Below are positions 21,421 to 34,896 of a stretch of DNA of 64,000 bases, one piece after another (the stretch's first letter is position 1; each line of letters begins with the position of its first letter). The notes beneath the pieces are model-generated. The model saw only the letters and a list, made by a program, of their open reading frames with translations. It made no database searches and was not told the DNA's origin. The DNA is taken from positions 10,310,001 to 10,374,000 of the forward strand of contig OX327684.1 in the NCBI GenBank assembly GCA_946807835.1, in the 5' to 3' direction. The position numbers and the translations under genes are program-made. This stretch comes from Ailanthus altissimus (taxonomy: Eukaryota > Streptophyta > Magnoliopsida > Sapindales > Simaroubaceae).

Positions 21421-24400
21421 CTATTATTGATATTTCATTAGCATATGATGATTCTAGTGGCTGGGTATTAGATACAGCATGTCTTTCTCACATCTGCAAT
21501 ATGTTATAGGGTCTGAAAGAAATTAGGCAGCTGAAGCAAGGAGAAGTCAAGCTTCGTGATAAAAATGGTGATTTTCTATAAGTCGAAGCAGTTAAAATTT
21601 TTTAATTAGTTTTCCTATGTAATTGAACTTTAATGTTGTACAATTGCTACTATGTACTAAATATTATCAGACAGATTATATCCTTCCCTATGTTAAACAT
21701 TTAGGGCTATCATGTATTTATTCAAAACTATTTCTTGTATTTATGTTATGCGAATAATGATTTATTAGCCGAATGTTAGTTGGTAAATGGTCATTTTATT
21801 TTGAATGCAATAGAAAATGTCTTAAATGCACAAATAAACATATGTAGTAGTTTGGGAGCTTTAAATAACATAAAATTATGGCATATAAGGTTAAGCCATA
21901 TAGGCATAAGACGCCTAACCCGTCTGTTTAAAGATGGTTAGATACCTGATCTTACCAGAGAACTTTTACTAGTTTATGAATCTTGTATTCGAGCAAAGAT
22001 GACTAAATCTCTTTTTGTAGGTGTTGGACATCGAGCCACTAATTTATTGAAACTAGTACATGGCGATGTATGTGATCTCATGGATCACACTGCTATGGGT
22101 GGTTTTTGATACTTCGTTGTCTTTATTGATGATTTGTCACGATATGGATATGTATATCTTATAAAATATAGGTCAAAAACTTTTGAAATGTTCAAAGAAT
22201 TTTGATAGGAAGTAGAGAAACAAAACGGTATGTATATCAAATGCCTTCGATCAGATCGAGGTGATAAATACATAAGCAATGAATTCATAGCTTATTTGAA
22301 AGAGAGTGAGATTCTCGCTCAATACAGTCCTCCAAGTACTCCTCAATACAATGTTGTTTCGAAGAGAAGGAATCGAACTTTACTAGATATAGTCCAATCG
22401 ATGATGAGCTTTATCGATCTTTCGGAATATTTATGAGGTTATGCTCTAAAAATCGCTACTCACTTGTTGAACAGAGTTTCATCAAAGGTTATTCCTACTA
22501 TTCCATATGAGATATAGACTTGGGGGAAATCGAGTCTTAAGTATGTTAAGATTTGGATTTGTCTTGTTTACATAAAAGTTACGCAATAGGATAAACTTGC
22601 ACCTAAGGGTACAAGTATCAGTTCATTAGATATCTCAAACACTCTATGGGATATTTGTTCTATGATCCAGAAGAACAAAACATATTCATTGCTCACCATA
22701 TCACTTTTCTAGAGAAATAGTTTCTCATAGATTATGGGGATTATAGTAGGATTGAACTTGATGAAGTCAATCCAAAAATTAATGAACCAACGATGGAACC
22801 TGAGACTCAATTGAGTGAAATACCTTTAACACACCCTCCACATAGGTCAGAAAGGATGTTAAGACCACCTGTAAGGTTGGAATGACGTCTGAAGGTATCT
22901 TTGACATTTGTTTAGTTGAAGAAAATGATCTTATGACCTATAGAGATGTGACGTTGGAACTCGATTCAGGAAAATGGCAAGAATCCATAAAATTTAAAAT
23001 TGACTCTATACATGTCAATCAAGTCTGGGACTTGGTTGAGCTTCCCGAAAGAATTGTTCCTATTGGTTGTAAATGGGTTTACAAGTAAAAGCGTAGGCTC
23101 AATTGAAAGGTAAAGACCTTTAAAGCCTAACTAGTAGCAAAACGCTATACTCAATGATCTGGGATCGATTATGAGAAAATAATTTCACCAGTTTCCATGC
23201 TAAAGTTGATCGTATTCTATTGGCTATTGCTACATACTATGATTTTGAGATCTGGCAGATAGATGTAAAAATGACTTTCCTAAATAAAAATCTCAAGAAA
23301 GAGATTTACATAGAGCAGCCTAAAGGTTTTACATCTAGCTTAACTTCTAATTTGGTATGCAAACTGAAGAAGTCTATTTATGGACTTAAGTAGGCTTTCT
23401 GAAGCTGAAATTTTTATTTTGATGAAGTAATCAGAAGGTCTAGTTTTGTTAAAAATGAAGAGGAATCGTATATGTACAAAAACGTCAGTGGGAGCTTGAT
23501 TGTCTTTCTTGTTCTTTATGTAGATGACATACTCATTATCGAAAGCAATATTGGTATCTTACAATCAATCAATAGTTATTTAAGTAAGAACTTATCCATG
23601 AAAGATTTAGGAGAGGCTTCTCGTATACTTGGTATAAAGCTTTATAAAGATAAAGCTAGGAGGCTGATAGAACTCTCTCAATCTTCATGCATAGAAAATA
23701 TTCTTAAAAGGTATAATTTTGCTAACCGTAAGACAGTTAATGTACCTTTCAAACATGGCATTCATCTTTCTAAGAGAATGTCTCCTAAAATAGAATATGA
23801 AAGATATAGAATGTCTAACATACCATATGCTTCAGCAATAAGTAGTTTGATATATGTCATGTTATGTACGAGACCTGACATTAGTATGGTTGTAAGTATT
23901 ATAAGCCAGTATCAGTCTGATCCAGGCAGCGACCATTGGATGATCGTGAAACATATCTTGAAATACCTTAAGGGTATATAGGATAAGTTTTTAATTTATG
24001 GAGAAAATGACTTGCAAGTGAGGGAATACATTAACTCAGACTTTCAATATGATCTGGATGATAAAAATTCTATATCTAGATATGTGTTTTTTCTCAATGG
24101 TACCATAGTTAGTTGGAAAAGTGTTAAGCAAACATTCACAGTTGATTTTACCACAAAGGCGAAATATATTACAACTTCAGAAGCTACAATGAAAATAGTG
24201 TGGATACGCAAGTTTATCGCAGAACTCAGAGTAGTCCTAAGTTCAATAGATCATATCCCGCTATTTTGTGACAATAATGGGGAATAGCTCAAGTAAAAGA
24301 GCTAAGAGCACACCAATGTCTAAATATATGAAGAGAAAATATCACATAATTATAGAAATCTTGACTAGAGAAGATGTAATAATTTTTAGTGTAGATTCTA

Positions 24401-24495
24401 TAGATAATGTAGCAGACTCACTCACTAAGGCCTTAACTCCTATAGTGTTTGAGAAATACATGGACACGATGGGTATTAGATATCATCGTGAATGA
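21421..24495 (+). pseudogene. Inner Copia pol remnant
   Basis: Parts in order: protease with WVLDTACLSHIC (catalytic Asp codon at 21471); a GAG-pre-integrase segment (KLWHIRLSHIGIRRL, about 21877); an integrase core with HGDVCDL, FIDDLSRYGY and RSDRGDKYISNEF; the RT start DLVELPERIVPIGCKWVYK (about 23030-23086); the RT active-site segment VLYVDDILII (about 23511), intact; and RNase H to about 24495 (WIRKFIAEL; DNNGE; KYMKRKYHIIIE). Many stops and at least four frame changes make it inactive. The longest clean frame (23472-23981) spans the YVDD motif. Confidence 0.8.
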
Positions 24496-24513
24496 CACTA
24501 GAGTAAGTGGAGT

Positions 24514-26325
24514 TTTTGAGAATGATGCTTACGTGCCATTCAAATTGTTGTATAAATGTTTATTTATTTAATATTTATACAATAAACATTTTTTTATTCG
24601 TCAATTATTATTATTTAAAAGTAAGAAGCTTGTAACTTTTCAAACATTGTAGATCTAAAAGAGTTTAGATCTAATCTAAAAGAATTTAGGTCAACGCTAA
24701 GAGTTAGTAATTCTAAAGAGTTAGAACATTGTCTGAAATAGAGACAAAGACTCGAGAATATTATAGTAATGATGTAGTTATAAAAAGTATACAAATGGTG
24801 CTAAAAATGTCATTGCACAATATATTCTTAAAAATATTGTTCCTGATCCATGGTTACCTACACGGGTCGATCAGTATCCCTTTTGTATCAATATATGTCT
24901 ATATCTTGATTGTCTAGATGGTTAGTCATAGCAGGAAGTCCGTATAGGCATGCAGGTATTCAATAAAAATTGGATACTGAATAGACTCACAAAGATCTCC
25001 AATAAACATCTCCTGAAGCCGTCAATAGAGGATCATCTCGAGTTGAGTAGTATTCGCGATCCTTTGACCTGAGCGTAGCGGTGGGTTTGTGAGTGATCCA
25101 TTATACTTTAGTTTCACATATATCAGAAACCTTTCATTGTCAGACCGTTAGGTGTCGGTAGGTATGGTCCGATGCTTATGAAGTTGTACAGATACGGGAT
25201 CCGTTAACTCATATGGGTGAGTTATATCCAGAGGCTCTAAGAACGTATTTCATAAAGTCTTATGACCATAAGCATTAACCCTAGAAAAAGAGTTTTCTAT
25301 TAGGGTTAAACAATATTGTAAATGAGCTTGCTAATATTATTTACGAAAATACGTATCTAGAGATAAGTTCACGGATGCGCATATAGAGATTTAACAGACA
25401 ATCTATATCTCTATAATATCCGTAACGTATGTGTGGGGCATTGTTCACAAACTTACGAAAATATTCCGTAAGACAAACAGAGGTGAACCTAAAGAGTCTC
25501 ATAATATGAAGTATACTTGTTGAGCACGAGGGTAGCGAGATGGATCATACGGATTGATCCTAGAAGGTTTTAGAAAGTAGGATACGTTGTAGGACCTATT
25601 TGTAAAGTTGAAACCATAGTTTACAAATGTTGCAAATATGTCTCTATTACATGAAAAAGTGCAATTGCATATATGACATCCATGTATGGTCATTTGTGTG
25701 AAAAATGGCAGCATGCATGGACATGCATATGACAAATGTCAACCATGCAAAGTGTTTGTATGGATGAGTGATATTTGTCACTCATGCATAAGCCTACATG
25801 GCATTATATGGCTACATGTGTTATATGTGGCCATTTAAATGTCTTAGGCTATTTAAAAACAAATGAAAGATTTCATTTTAGGTGTGAATTCATTTTTGAA
25901 TGAAAAATTCGTGCATTGTATTTGAGAGAAAATAACAACTTTGAAAAAGTTGCATTTTGGTCTCTAAACACCATTTTAAGCATTTGATGCTTTAAGTAAT
26001 TCAAGAGTTGAGTTGTTTGTTCATTCCTGCATAAAATACTACTTAAATGCTACCATTCTATCTACTTTAATCGCATCAAACGTTGGAATTTAGAACTATT
26101 CAAGGGTGGACTTTATTGTGAGCTCAACAAGCTTCAAAGCTTAACAATCTTCATCGAATCGTCTACAAGGGTATGTATTTGATTCTAATACTATTTGTGA
26201 TTCAATTATAGTGTGTATATGTTGGTTATATTATTTTATTATGCTGCGTAATGTATATTAGATATGCATTTGAAAAGTTTCAACGTGTACACAATTACAT
26301 GCATGCACCCTAAAATACGATAACA
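24514..26325 (+). repeat. 3' LTR of inner Copia (family A)
   Basis: It follows a GTAAGTGGAG purine-rich stretch at about 24503. Its start is drifted (TTTGAGAATGATGCTTACG), and the shared TACGTGCCATTCAAAT word at 24530 aligns it with the 5' LTR. It ends CGATAACA at 26325. A duplicated GATCTAAAAGAGTTTAG / GATCTAATCTAAAAGAATTT block near 24652 is not in the 5' copy. Confidence 0.8.
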
Positions 26326-28507
26326 CGATTAATTCCATAACATCATTTATGAGAATGATCTTGTAGATTCTCAACCTTTAAGTAGTAGATTGATTGTTAT
26401 TCATAATACCCCTTAAGTTCAAATTGTTGTCTTACAACTAATCATTGAAGATACACAAACTATTAATAGTAATCTAATAGATCAAGTTATTCAGGAATTA
26501 GCTGAGATAGTTGAACAATCAGTTGAATAACAAGCCTTTCAAAAGTGTGTTAACACAACATTAAGAATATTTACTAGAGTAAGGAGATCGATAATTTTTA
26601 GTGATTACATTATGTATCTAGAAGAATCTGACTATAATATTGTATCAAAAAATGATCCTAAAATATTTCACAAGTTATGAGTTGCAAAGAATCAAATTTA
26701 CGGTACGATGCTATAAAAGATGAGATGAATTCTATGGTATCTAATAGAGTTTTGGATTTTGTTGACTTGCTTAATGATACAAAACCCATTGGATGTAAAT
26801 CGGCCTTTAAAATCAAGAAAGACTCATTGGGTAACATCGAGAGATATAAAGAAAGACTTATTTCTAAAGAATTTACTCAAAATGAGAGAATCGACTACAA
26901 GGAGACTTTTTCTCCTGTATTTAAGAAAGATACTTTTCAAATTATTATGGCATTAGGTACTCATTTTAACTTAGAACTGCAACAAATAGATAGGAAAACA
27001 GCTTTTCTAAATAGAGATCTAGAGAAAGATGTTTATATGAAACAATCAGAAGGATTTTTCTCTAGTGATAGTGATCATTTTGTGTGCAAACTCAAGAAAT
27101 CCATATATGGATTGAAACAAACCTCCTGCCAGTGGTATTTAAAATTCCATGAGATTATCTCTTTATTTGGATTTGTAGATAACATCATGGATTAATGTAT
27201 ATACTAAAAGGTTAGTGGGAGTAAGATTTGTTTCCTTATTCTATATATGGATGACATTTTACTTGCAACCAATGATAAGGGTTTACTACATGAGGTAAAA
27301 TAATTTCTCTTTAAAAACTTTGGTATAAAGAATATGGGCAATGCATCTTATGTCATTGGCATTAATATCTATGGAGACAAATTTCAAGAGATTTTGGGTC
27401 TGTCTCAAGAAACCTATATCAATAAAGTTTTAGAGAGATTTTGAATGAAATATTGTTCATTGAGTAGAGTTCATATTGTGAAGGGTGATAGGTTCAACTT
27501 TAACTAGTGCCCAAAAAATGATCTTGAAAGGGAACAAATGACCAACATTCCATATACTTTTGTTGTTAAAAGCTTGATGTATGCTTAGATCTATACAAGG
27601 CCTAATATTACGTTTGCTGTGGAAAGCTAGGAAGATATCAGAGTAATCCAGGTATAGACCACTGAAGAGCTATAAAAAGGGTGATGAGGTACATTTAAGG
27701 AACTAAATATTACATGCTTATATATAGACGAACTGATAATCTAAAAGTAATTGGCTACTCGAATTTAAACTTTGCTGGCTGTGTTGATTCACGTAAATTA
27801 ACATTTGAATATATCTTTATAATAGCTGATGGAGCTGTATCTTGGAGAAGTGTAAACTAGACTTTGACACCTACTTATATTATAAAGGCTAAGTTCGTTT
27901 TGTATTTTAAGTCTACTTCACATGGTGTTTAGTTAAAGAGTTTCATTTTTTAGCTTAGAATTCTGGATTCAATTTTTAGGCCATTACAGATATACTACGA
28001 ATATTCAGCTACTGTTTTTATGGCTAAAAACAACAAGAATGAAAGTCGAAGTAAACATGTCGACATCAAGTATTTAGCCGTTATGGAACGTATTAAAGAA
28101 AAGAAAATAGTCATTGAACACGTTAATACTGAATTATTGATCCTTTGAAAAAAGGCATGCCACCATTGAAATTTAAAGATCATGTAGATAGAATGTGACT
28201 TAGTTCCTTTGTTTGATTTTTCTTATTTGGACGAATTATATTTATAATGAAACTTTGTTTATGTTATGATATTGTCTCATATTTGAATCTTAATTGTATA
28301 CAAATTTGTTAATTTGAGAAATATTATTAATGTTTGGACCTAAAATAGATATATGGTTTATTCATTAAGTGATATGGGTTAATATTTAGAGACAATGTAT
28401 TATGATACATGAAAGATAATACTCTTTTTTAGAGTATCACTACCATAATTCATGTATTTTATTTCTTACTATGGTAAATCATGGAATACGTGAATTAAGT
28501 GAGAGAA
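26326..28507 (+). pseudogene. Outer Copia pol remnant (RT and RNase H)
   Basis: The sequence resumes in the linker between integrase and RT. The longest frame (26677-27195) reads from MSCKESNLRYDAIKDEMNSM through PIGCKSAFKIKKDSLGNIER and YKETFSPVFKKDTF to KLKKSIYGLKQTSCQWYLKF, all RT fingers/palm motifs of Copia elements. The active site at 27241 reads LYMDDILL, with both aspartates kept. RNase H follows in broken form up to about 28150 (KHVDIKYL). Stops at about 27193, 27300, 27443 and later inactivate it. The integrase, protease and gag that should precede it are absent on the other side of the nested element. Confidence 0.8.
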
Positions 28508-28938
28508 TGTTAGAATTATTCAACCCATGTAGAATATGGTTCATGATTCCACCATTTTAGGAATATGAAAGTTAACCACTTATGGTTTCCACTATTTTAG
28601 AACATGGGATCATAGGAATTAACCACCCATGATCAAGAACAACTGCCATGATCAAAATAACTATCTATTTTCAACAAGTAATCTCTCATTAAAGTGATGG
28701 AAAAATGCCTATAAATAAAGCCTTTGGTTAGATCCCTAAAGCCATCAATCTCAATTCAATTTTAAAACACCATCATAAAGAGATTGTAAGGGTTTAAAAG
28801 AATCTAGCTTTCATCACCAGATTATGGGAAGCTTCAATGGCAAGAGGTATATCAAAATTCATTTTTAATTTCATATTTGATCTAAATGCTATTTAGTTAT
28901 TTTAAAGCATATTTATATCATCTTTAATTAATCCCACA
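28508..28938 (+). repeat. 3' LTR of outer Copia
   Basis: It starts TGTTAGAATTATTCAACC just after a GAATTAAGTGAGAGAA purine tract and ends TAATCCCACA, followed by the TAGTG flank. It is slightly shorter than the 5' LTR, mainly through a deletion around 28685. Confidence 0.8.
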
Positions 28939-31342
28939 TAGTGTTTAAATTATACATTGTTGACCAAAATTTGGTAACCTAGGAGTCAATGAGTCAGATT
29001 TATTTCTTTAGGGAAGCTTTGCTTGAATAACAAGATTGAGATCAAAATCTAAACCTACAAAGATACTCTTCTACCCACAACCCTGGTATTTAACGAGGAT
29101 CCTACAATAAAAAAAGAATGTGAGGCCATATCAAAATTTTATTTTTTTGGCTAGACATTCTAATGCTTATGTTAGTAAGGAGCCAAAAAAAATGAGAAAA
29201 TAAAGTAAGAGAAAAGTAAAATAATGAGTGAGCATATTGCTCAGATACGTGTAACTGAAGATATATCTTTTGAAAAAAAAAGCTTTGTTTCAATACAAGT
29301 TCTTGATGTGTAGATGATGGTGTTCTTTAGTTCCAAATTCGTGAAGGTGTAGGTTTTATCCATAGTCCTTAGAATCCTCCTTAATGTAAGTGTCTTTCTG
29401 GACTTACCCTTCTAGAATTGTACTTAATCTTGCTTGTGTTAGTTGAATTTGTATTGTGTTTTTAGGAATATCCCTTTATTTTAGAGATTTTTTCTTAATA
29501 AGGTTAACTTTATTCACAACTCTCTATGTCTCTTGGAAGCTAAGTCCTTTTTAAGAACTATTTTGACTGTTTAAGGTGGTTATTTTTAGATCTTCCCATG
29601 CACCACATGAACGAAGGTTATCTCTCCTCGTTCAAGGTCTGGTTGAGCAAGATTGTCATGTTCGACCATTGTTCTGTTTGGCCTTGTGGTGGCAAGTCTA
29701 ACCGAATAAAGTAGTCGGGCTTCAACTATTACTCTGGCCAGCTCAAAGAGATCATAGTTCTTCTTTAGGAGACTAACCAAATAGAGTAGTCAAGTTTCGA
29801 CCACTATTCTAATCAGCTTGGAAGGTGTGAACTCATCTTTTCTCTTTTAAGAGTTTAATCGAACATGGTAACCGAGCTTCAACTATTATTCTGACTAGCA
29901 CGAAGAAAATACCCTCGATTTGAGGACACTTCATGGACTAGCACTTTTCTTTTTTAGTCTTGTATATCAAGATTCTCTTTAAAGTTTTTGGCCTAAATTC
30001 TTTGAGCTTTATGGCTAGAGACCTTAAACCTTGTTTGCCAAAATCTAAAAAGGAACAACCTAAAGTTTTGGATCAAATTAAGGTACGTGTTTATGTAGGA
30101 AATGATTGTTTTGCTTAACATAAAAAAGAATAGTCAATGGCTAAATGGAATTTTTTGAATGGGGGTGGGATATAGAAGGATAAGTTTAATGAAACTAAAG
30201 TACATGATTATTTCGTCAAAATTTTTTTTTTTTTTAAATGAAAGAATTTGTGGCCTTATTTGTAGACAATATGACTTTTGAGAGCAAGGTTTGACCTTAG
30301 GTAATTGCTTCTATTCCTCTTCTAATAAAACTATAAGGCTGGACTACATTCCTATTTTCCGAACTAATTTGGGAATGTAACTTGGAATCTGTTCTATTCA
30401 ATCCGTCTCCTTTACACAAGCTTTATGAGCTCATGAATCGATGGCCCACTCTCCCTTTTTTTATTATATTTACCATGGAAAAAAGAAAGAAAAGAAGAAA
30501 CAGAAACTAAGACACTGTAGTTAGAACACATCGGCTTAAAAAAAAAGTACGAATTTGAAAGGGAACTCTAAAGAAACTTTGCTCCAAGAAAAAAAAAAAC
30601 AGATAGTAATATCAACAAAAAGTGAAATTTGAGAATCTAATAGTTTTTGTATTAAATGGGAATCTTATTGAAAAGCTGAGATTCTATAGTTCAGAAAAGC
30701 CCTAGGGCTACGGTACTTAAAAGAGAGCTTCTTGAATCTTCATGAGAGGAACATCGAATCAAGTTCATTCCATAATAGTTCTAATATGTTGTTTTTGCAA
30801 TTTCTCTTAATGATTAAAGATCTCTTATCAAAATATTTTTAAACACACAAATATTAGTGCGATCTAATTAAAGACCAAATGACATAAACTTTCCTCAGTA
30901 GAAATATAGACAAGTTCTACTCACAAAATCAAAAATGTAAAGGACAAGAGGACTCTCTTTTAAGCTTCATAAATTTTACATTGTAATAACAATAATTTAC
31001 CGTAGCAATACTAAAAAGGCAGGTGGCAAAACCTGCCAGACACCTGTAAAAGAATAGAGTTACAGGAAACGAATGTGATCTGCAGAAGAATAGCAGGAGA
31101 GAATCACACGAGCAGCACGAAAAATCAGCATAAGGAGGACAGTGCAGGCGCTAAAGAGGAAATCCCCGATTTCTCTCATGAAAAACAATTCTACTATCCT
31201 CCTGATTTTTTTGACAAAAAGTTATAGACGGAGTTAATTGAAAAAGTCATTAGTCTCAGCCTATTTTCTCATTTTCACTTACTCATAGGTCTCTTATTTT
31301 GTTTAGTGTAAACTTCTAAATCCAACTAAGAGAATTTAGAAC
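28939..31342. other. Intergenic DNA with one degenerate tandem array
   Basis: No protein-coding gene is supported. Contents noticed: A- and T-rich runs, a degenerate repeat array at 29638-29905 (listed separately), and a short inverted repeat near 31018 (GGCAGGT...ACCTGCC). Confidence 0.45.
29638..29905. repeat. Degenerate four-unit tandem repeat
   Basis: Units starting near 29640, 29697, 29772 and 29855 share a core such as GGGCTTCAACTATTACTCTG / AAGTTTCGACCACTATTCTA / GAGCTTCAACTATTATTCTG, each followed by a (G/C)CCAGC/CAGC/CTAGC word. Spacing is 57-83 bp with variable linkers. It is not part of a recognised element. Confidence 0.5.
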
Positions 31343-31606
31343 ATATTGGAAGATGAGTTTAGTATTTAGGAGATGGGAAGAGAATTTGTAGAGAACAAAT
31401 TCTTATTGATTCTCAAGTTTTGGTTTATTACAAAAATGTAAAAACTCATCTCTATATATAATGATGGGAGAATTCCAAACTCCAACTCTAAACAACTACT
31501 ATCTAACATCTACCTAATTTAATTAGATATTTTAACACAAAATAAAGATTAAGATTAATTTGGGCTCAAAATGATGAACCCAAATATTTGGACTAAAATC
31601 AAGTTC
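31343..31606 (-). repeat. 3' LTR of the minus-strand Copia
   Basis: About 264 bp, aligned with 37921-38059 over their shared part. A TATATATAATG block (about 31455) may be the promoter. The right limit is set by the purine tract that precedes it on the minus strand. Confidence 0.65.
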
Positions 31607-31639
31607 ATTTTTTACCTTCCCCCTAAATGTTTTTTTTTT

Positions 31640-34600
31640 TTTTGCCATGTCAAGTAAAGCTCTAATCTTGACAAAGACTTTGTGCTTGACAATATTGGTG
31701 AAGATATCAGCAACTTATTCCTAAGATTTGACGTACATCAATTGTACTTCATTCTTTGCTATTTTCTCTCTAAGAAAATAATACCTAGTATCAATGTACT
31801 TGCTTTGATCATGGAACACGGGATTTTTAGCGAATGCAATTGCTAACTTGTTATCAATATAAATCTCTATAGCCTCTTCTTGTCGCATATAAAGCTCTTT
31901 TATCAAGTTCTTAAACCAAATTGCATGGCAAACACATAAAGTTATAGCAACATACTCTGCTTCACATGTTAAGAGTGTAATAATTTGTTACTTTTTTAAA
32001 CTTCAAGTGAAAGTGGTATCTCTTATAAAGAAAACAAACTCTGTGGCGCTCTTTCCTTTATCTAAGTTGCTAGCCTAATCACTATCATTGCACCCAACAA
32101 GTTTGAAATTGTGAGAAGATGAATAAAATAATCCAAAGTTAAAAGGACCTTTGATGTAGAGAAAGATTCTCTTGGGCCTTTATGTGAGTGTTTATGGATA
32201 ACTCCATGTAGCGGCTAACAAGTCCAACTTTAAAGAGAATGTCAGGCTTTGTGCATGTTAAATATCGGTAAGCTTCCAACTAAGCTCTTAAAAATTATAA
32301 GATTAACTTCTTCTCCTTCTTGCTTTAATAACTTGATCCCACATTCTAGGGCATGTTCACCGATTTGCAGTTCTCCATGTTGAACCTTTAAAGTACCTCT
32401 CTTGCATAGTTATTTTGGGAGATGAAAATGTCGTAACTCTCTTACTTCACTTCAATACCCAAATAGTATGACATGAGTCCAATATGTCATCTCAAATTCT
32501 TTGGTCATTGCTTGCCTTCAAATATAGTTGGATTGTTTCCTATAAGAATCAAAACATTTACATACAAGCATACAAACAACATATATTTAGTTCCATACAC
32601 CTTTACATAAAGGCCATGTTTATGTGGGCACTTTGAAAAGTTACTATCATAAAAATATTTATACATTCTACTATACCATGTCCTTGGTGCTTGTTTCAAA
32701 TCTTATAAGACTTTTTTCAATCTTAAAACTTTATTTCTTACCCCTCACCTTATATCCCAAAGCTTATTCAATGAACACTTCTTCTTCAAGATATGTATTC
32801 AAGAAAGCAGATTTTACATCCATTTGATGAATTTTTCATTTATTTTAAGCAACCAAAGAGATTATTAATCTTATAATTTCCAAGTGAGCAATAAGATTGA
32901 ATACCTCTTTATAGTCAATGCTAGCCCTTTACTTGTAGCCTTTAACAACTGATCTTGCCTTGAATCATTCAACTTCTCCTTAAGCATTTTTCTCTACCTT
33001 GTACACCCATTTGACTCAATAGCCTTTTGACCTTTGGGAAGAGTTACTAACACCTATGTTTCATTCTTTACAATTGTTTTGATTTCTTCATCCATTACAT
33101 CTCTCCACATTTTGTCTTTTACCTCTTCTTCAAAATTTATTGGTTCACTATCTGTAAAAAAGACAAAAAAAAGTGTTAGATTATTTTAATTTTATGTCAC
33201 TTCATAGATTTCTTACAAGCTCCAAGCGAGTGGTGTTCTTGGACTTGGTTTGGGCTTGCCACTCATTTATCTATGCTTGTTGATAGTGAAAATGGCACAG
33301 TGATGTGTTGTTGAGATTCTTCGCTTATTTGATCTTCATCTTCATCAAGGAAAGGAAAAAAAGTCATAATTTTCTTTTTTTAGTCATTCCAACTCTATAT
33401 GCCTTCTTCATCAAATTTAACATCTCTACTAATCACCATCTTTCCATTGCTTGAATTGTACAATTATAACCTTTTGAGCTTGAGTTATAGCCAACAAAAA
33501 TAAATTTCTCACTCTTATCATCAAGTTTAGACCTTATATGGTCTGAATTGTAGGCATAGGCAATACTCCCAAATACCATCAAATGAGAGACCCTGAGTTT
33601 TCTTTTATTGCATTCTTCTTGAGGCATTTTTCCCCCACACACTTTTAGTAAGAGAACAATTCATCAAATATACCACACAATCAATGGCCTCGTCCTAAAA
33701 TTGTTTAGGCATTTTCTTACTCTTTAATATACTTTGGGTTACAATAAGAATGGTGGGGGTGTGGGTTGGGGGGGACCTAAAAACTATTAGGGGGCGATGA
33801 ATACCATTATTTTCACAAAATTTATTAAATTCTTTTGAAGTAAATTCGCCACCTCTATCAGATCTCATTATAGTGCCCACTTTCTTTTCAACAAGTGCTT
33901 TAAATTCCTTAAAAACACTAAATGTCTCCAATTTATTTTTAAGGAAATACACCCTAGTTTTTCTACTAAAATCATCAATAAAAAGAATAAAATAATTATT
34001 TTTTCAAAAAGAGCTTGGGTGAATTGAGCCACAAACATCTGTATGAATAAGTTCAAGTGGTTTGTTTGTTCTTAATTTTGATTTTTTTGAAAAGCGTTTT
34101 CTAAATTACTTTCTAAGCAACCATCCTTTACACAATTGATCTAGATGATTAATGAAAGGCAATCATCTTCCCATTTATTTATTAGACAATAATTTAAGGC
34201 CAACAAAATTAAGGTGCCGAATTCTCAAGTGCCATAGCCAAGATAGATTTTCAAAGTATGCCTTTAGGCATTTTACAACATTACTTTGAATATTCAACAA
34301 AAATATTCTATTTTTAGTCATTGTCACCTTGGTTATTAGAATATTGTTACTGCTCTTATTGAAATGTAATTATTTTTCATATGAATAACATAGCCTTTTT
34401 CTAAAAGTTAGCCCGTGCTTAAAATATTATTTTTTATATTAGGTACATAATAAACATTAGAAATAAATTAGTTCCCTTATTTTTTTAATTTAATTAAAAT
34501 TTCACCCTTTCCTCTCACTGCAATTTTAGAATTATCTCCAAAAGTAACATTGCCACTTACCGATTCATCAAGATCAACAAACATAGCTTTACTCTCATGT

Positions 34601-34800
34601 TTATGAATGCTAACCCCAGTGTCAAGATACCAAGTATTCATTTCTCCATCATCTCCTCCTCTTTTGTATGCCAACAATAAAGTGGACTCATGTTGGTCTT
34701 TATTTTCTACAAAATTAGCTTTCTTTTTCAATATTGTTAGTAGTCTTGCAATTTGAAGTATAATGCTTAAATTTTTTGCAATTGTAACATTTAACATGAG
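31640..34800 (-). pseudogene. Pol (and gag zinc knuckle) remnant of the minus-strand Copia
   Basis: Reading from 34800 downward: CCHC zinc knuckle CYNCKKFKHYTSNC with all four ligands kept; protease segment NTWYLDTGVSIHKHES with DTG; VSGNVTFGDNSKIAVRGKG; integrase core VGTIMRSDRGGEFTSKEF (33952-33695), whose following helix is corrupted; SHLMVFGSIAYAY and KFIFVGYNSSSKGY (33642-33433); RT fragments up to KQAPRTWYSRMYKYF; the RT active site reads CLYVNVLIL (about 32560), so both catalytic Asp residues are lost; RNase H tail with YIDTRYYFLREKI (31906-31721). Stops and frame changes are frequent. Confidence 0.75.
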
Positions 34801-34896
34801 AAAGGTTATACTTTTGTCTTGAATTGTTTCCTCTCACACATATTGTAGTAAGAAATAACCTTTATTTTTGTTCTTCTCCATTTTTTGCCTTAAAAC

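Larger units (their letters stand above)
18022..26325 (+). mobile_element. Inner Copia retrotransposon with family A LTRs
   Basis: Direct LTRs of about 1852 bp (18022-19873) and 1812 bp (24514-26325) flank a Ty1/copia-order internal region: gag, protease, integrase, reverse transcriptase, RNase H. The 5' LTR begins TGTTGGAAATTG and ends CATATTAACA, followed at once by TGATATCAGAG, a drifted primer-binding site for initiator methionine tRNA. The flanking five bases AGATC and CGATT share only the central GAT, so the duplication is weak. All coding parts carry stops. LTRs near 1.8 kb are long for Copia. Confidence 0.82.
17078..28938 (+). mobile_element. Outer Copia retrotransposon, host of a nested insertion
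   Basis: Two direct repeats that begin TGTTAGAATTATTCAACC(C/A)A and end TCCCAC(A) lie at 17078-17522 and 28508-28938. They flank pol remnants of a Ty1/copia element. The flanking five bases are TAGCG (17073-17077) and TAGTG (28939-28943), matching at 4 of 5. A degenerate primer-binding site follows the left LTR (about 17523) and a purine run (GTGAGAGAA) precedes the right one. A second Copia element occupies 18022-26325. Without it the outer element is only about 3.6 kb: gag, protease and integrase are missing, and reverse transcriptase and RNase H survive. Confidence 0.8.
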
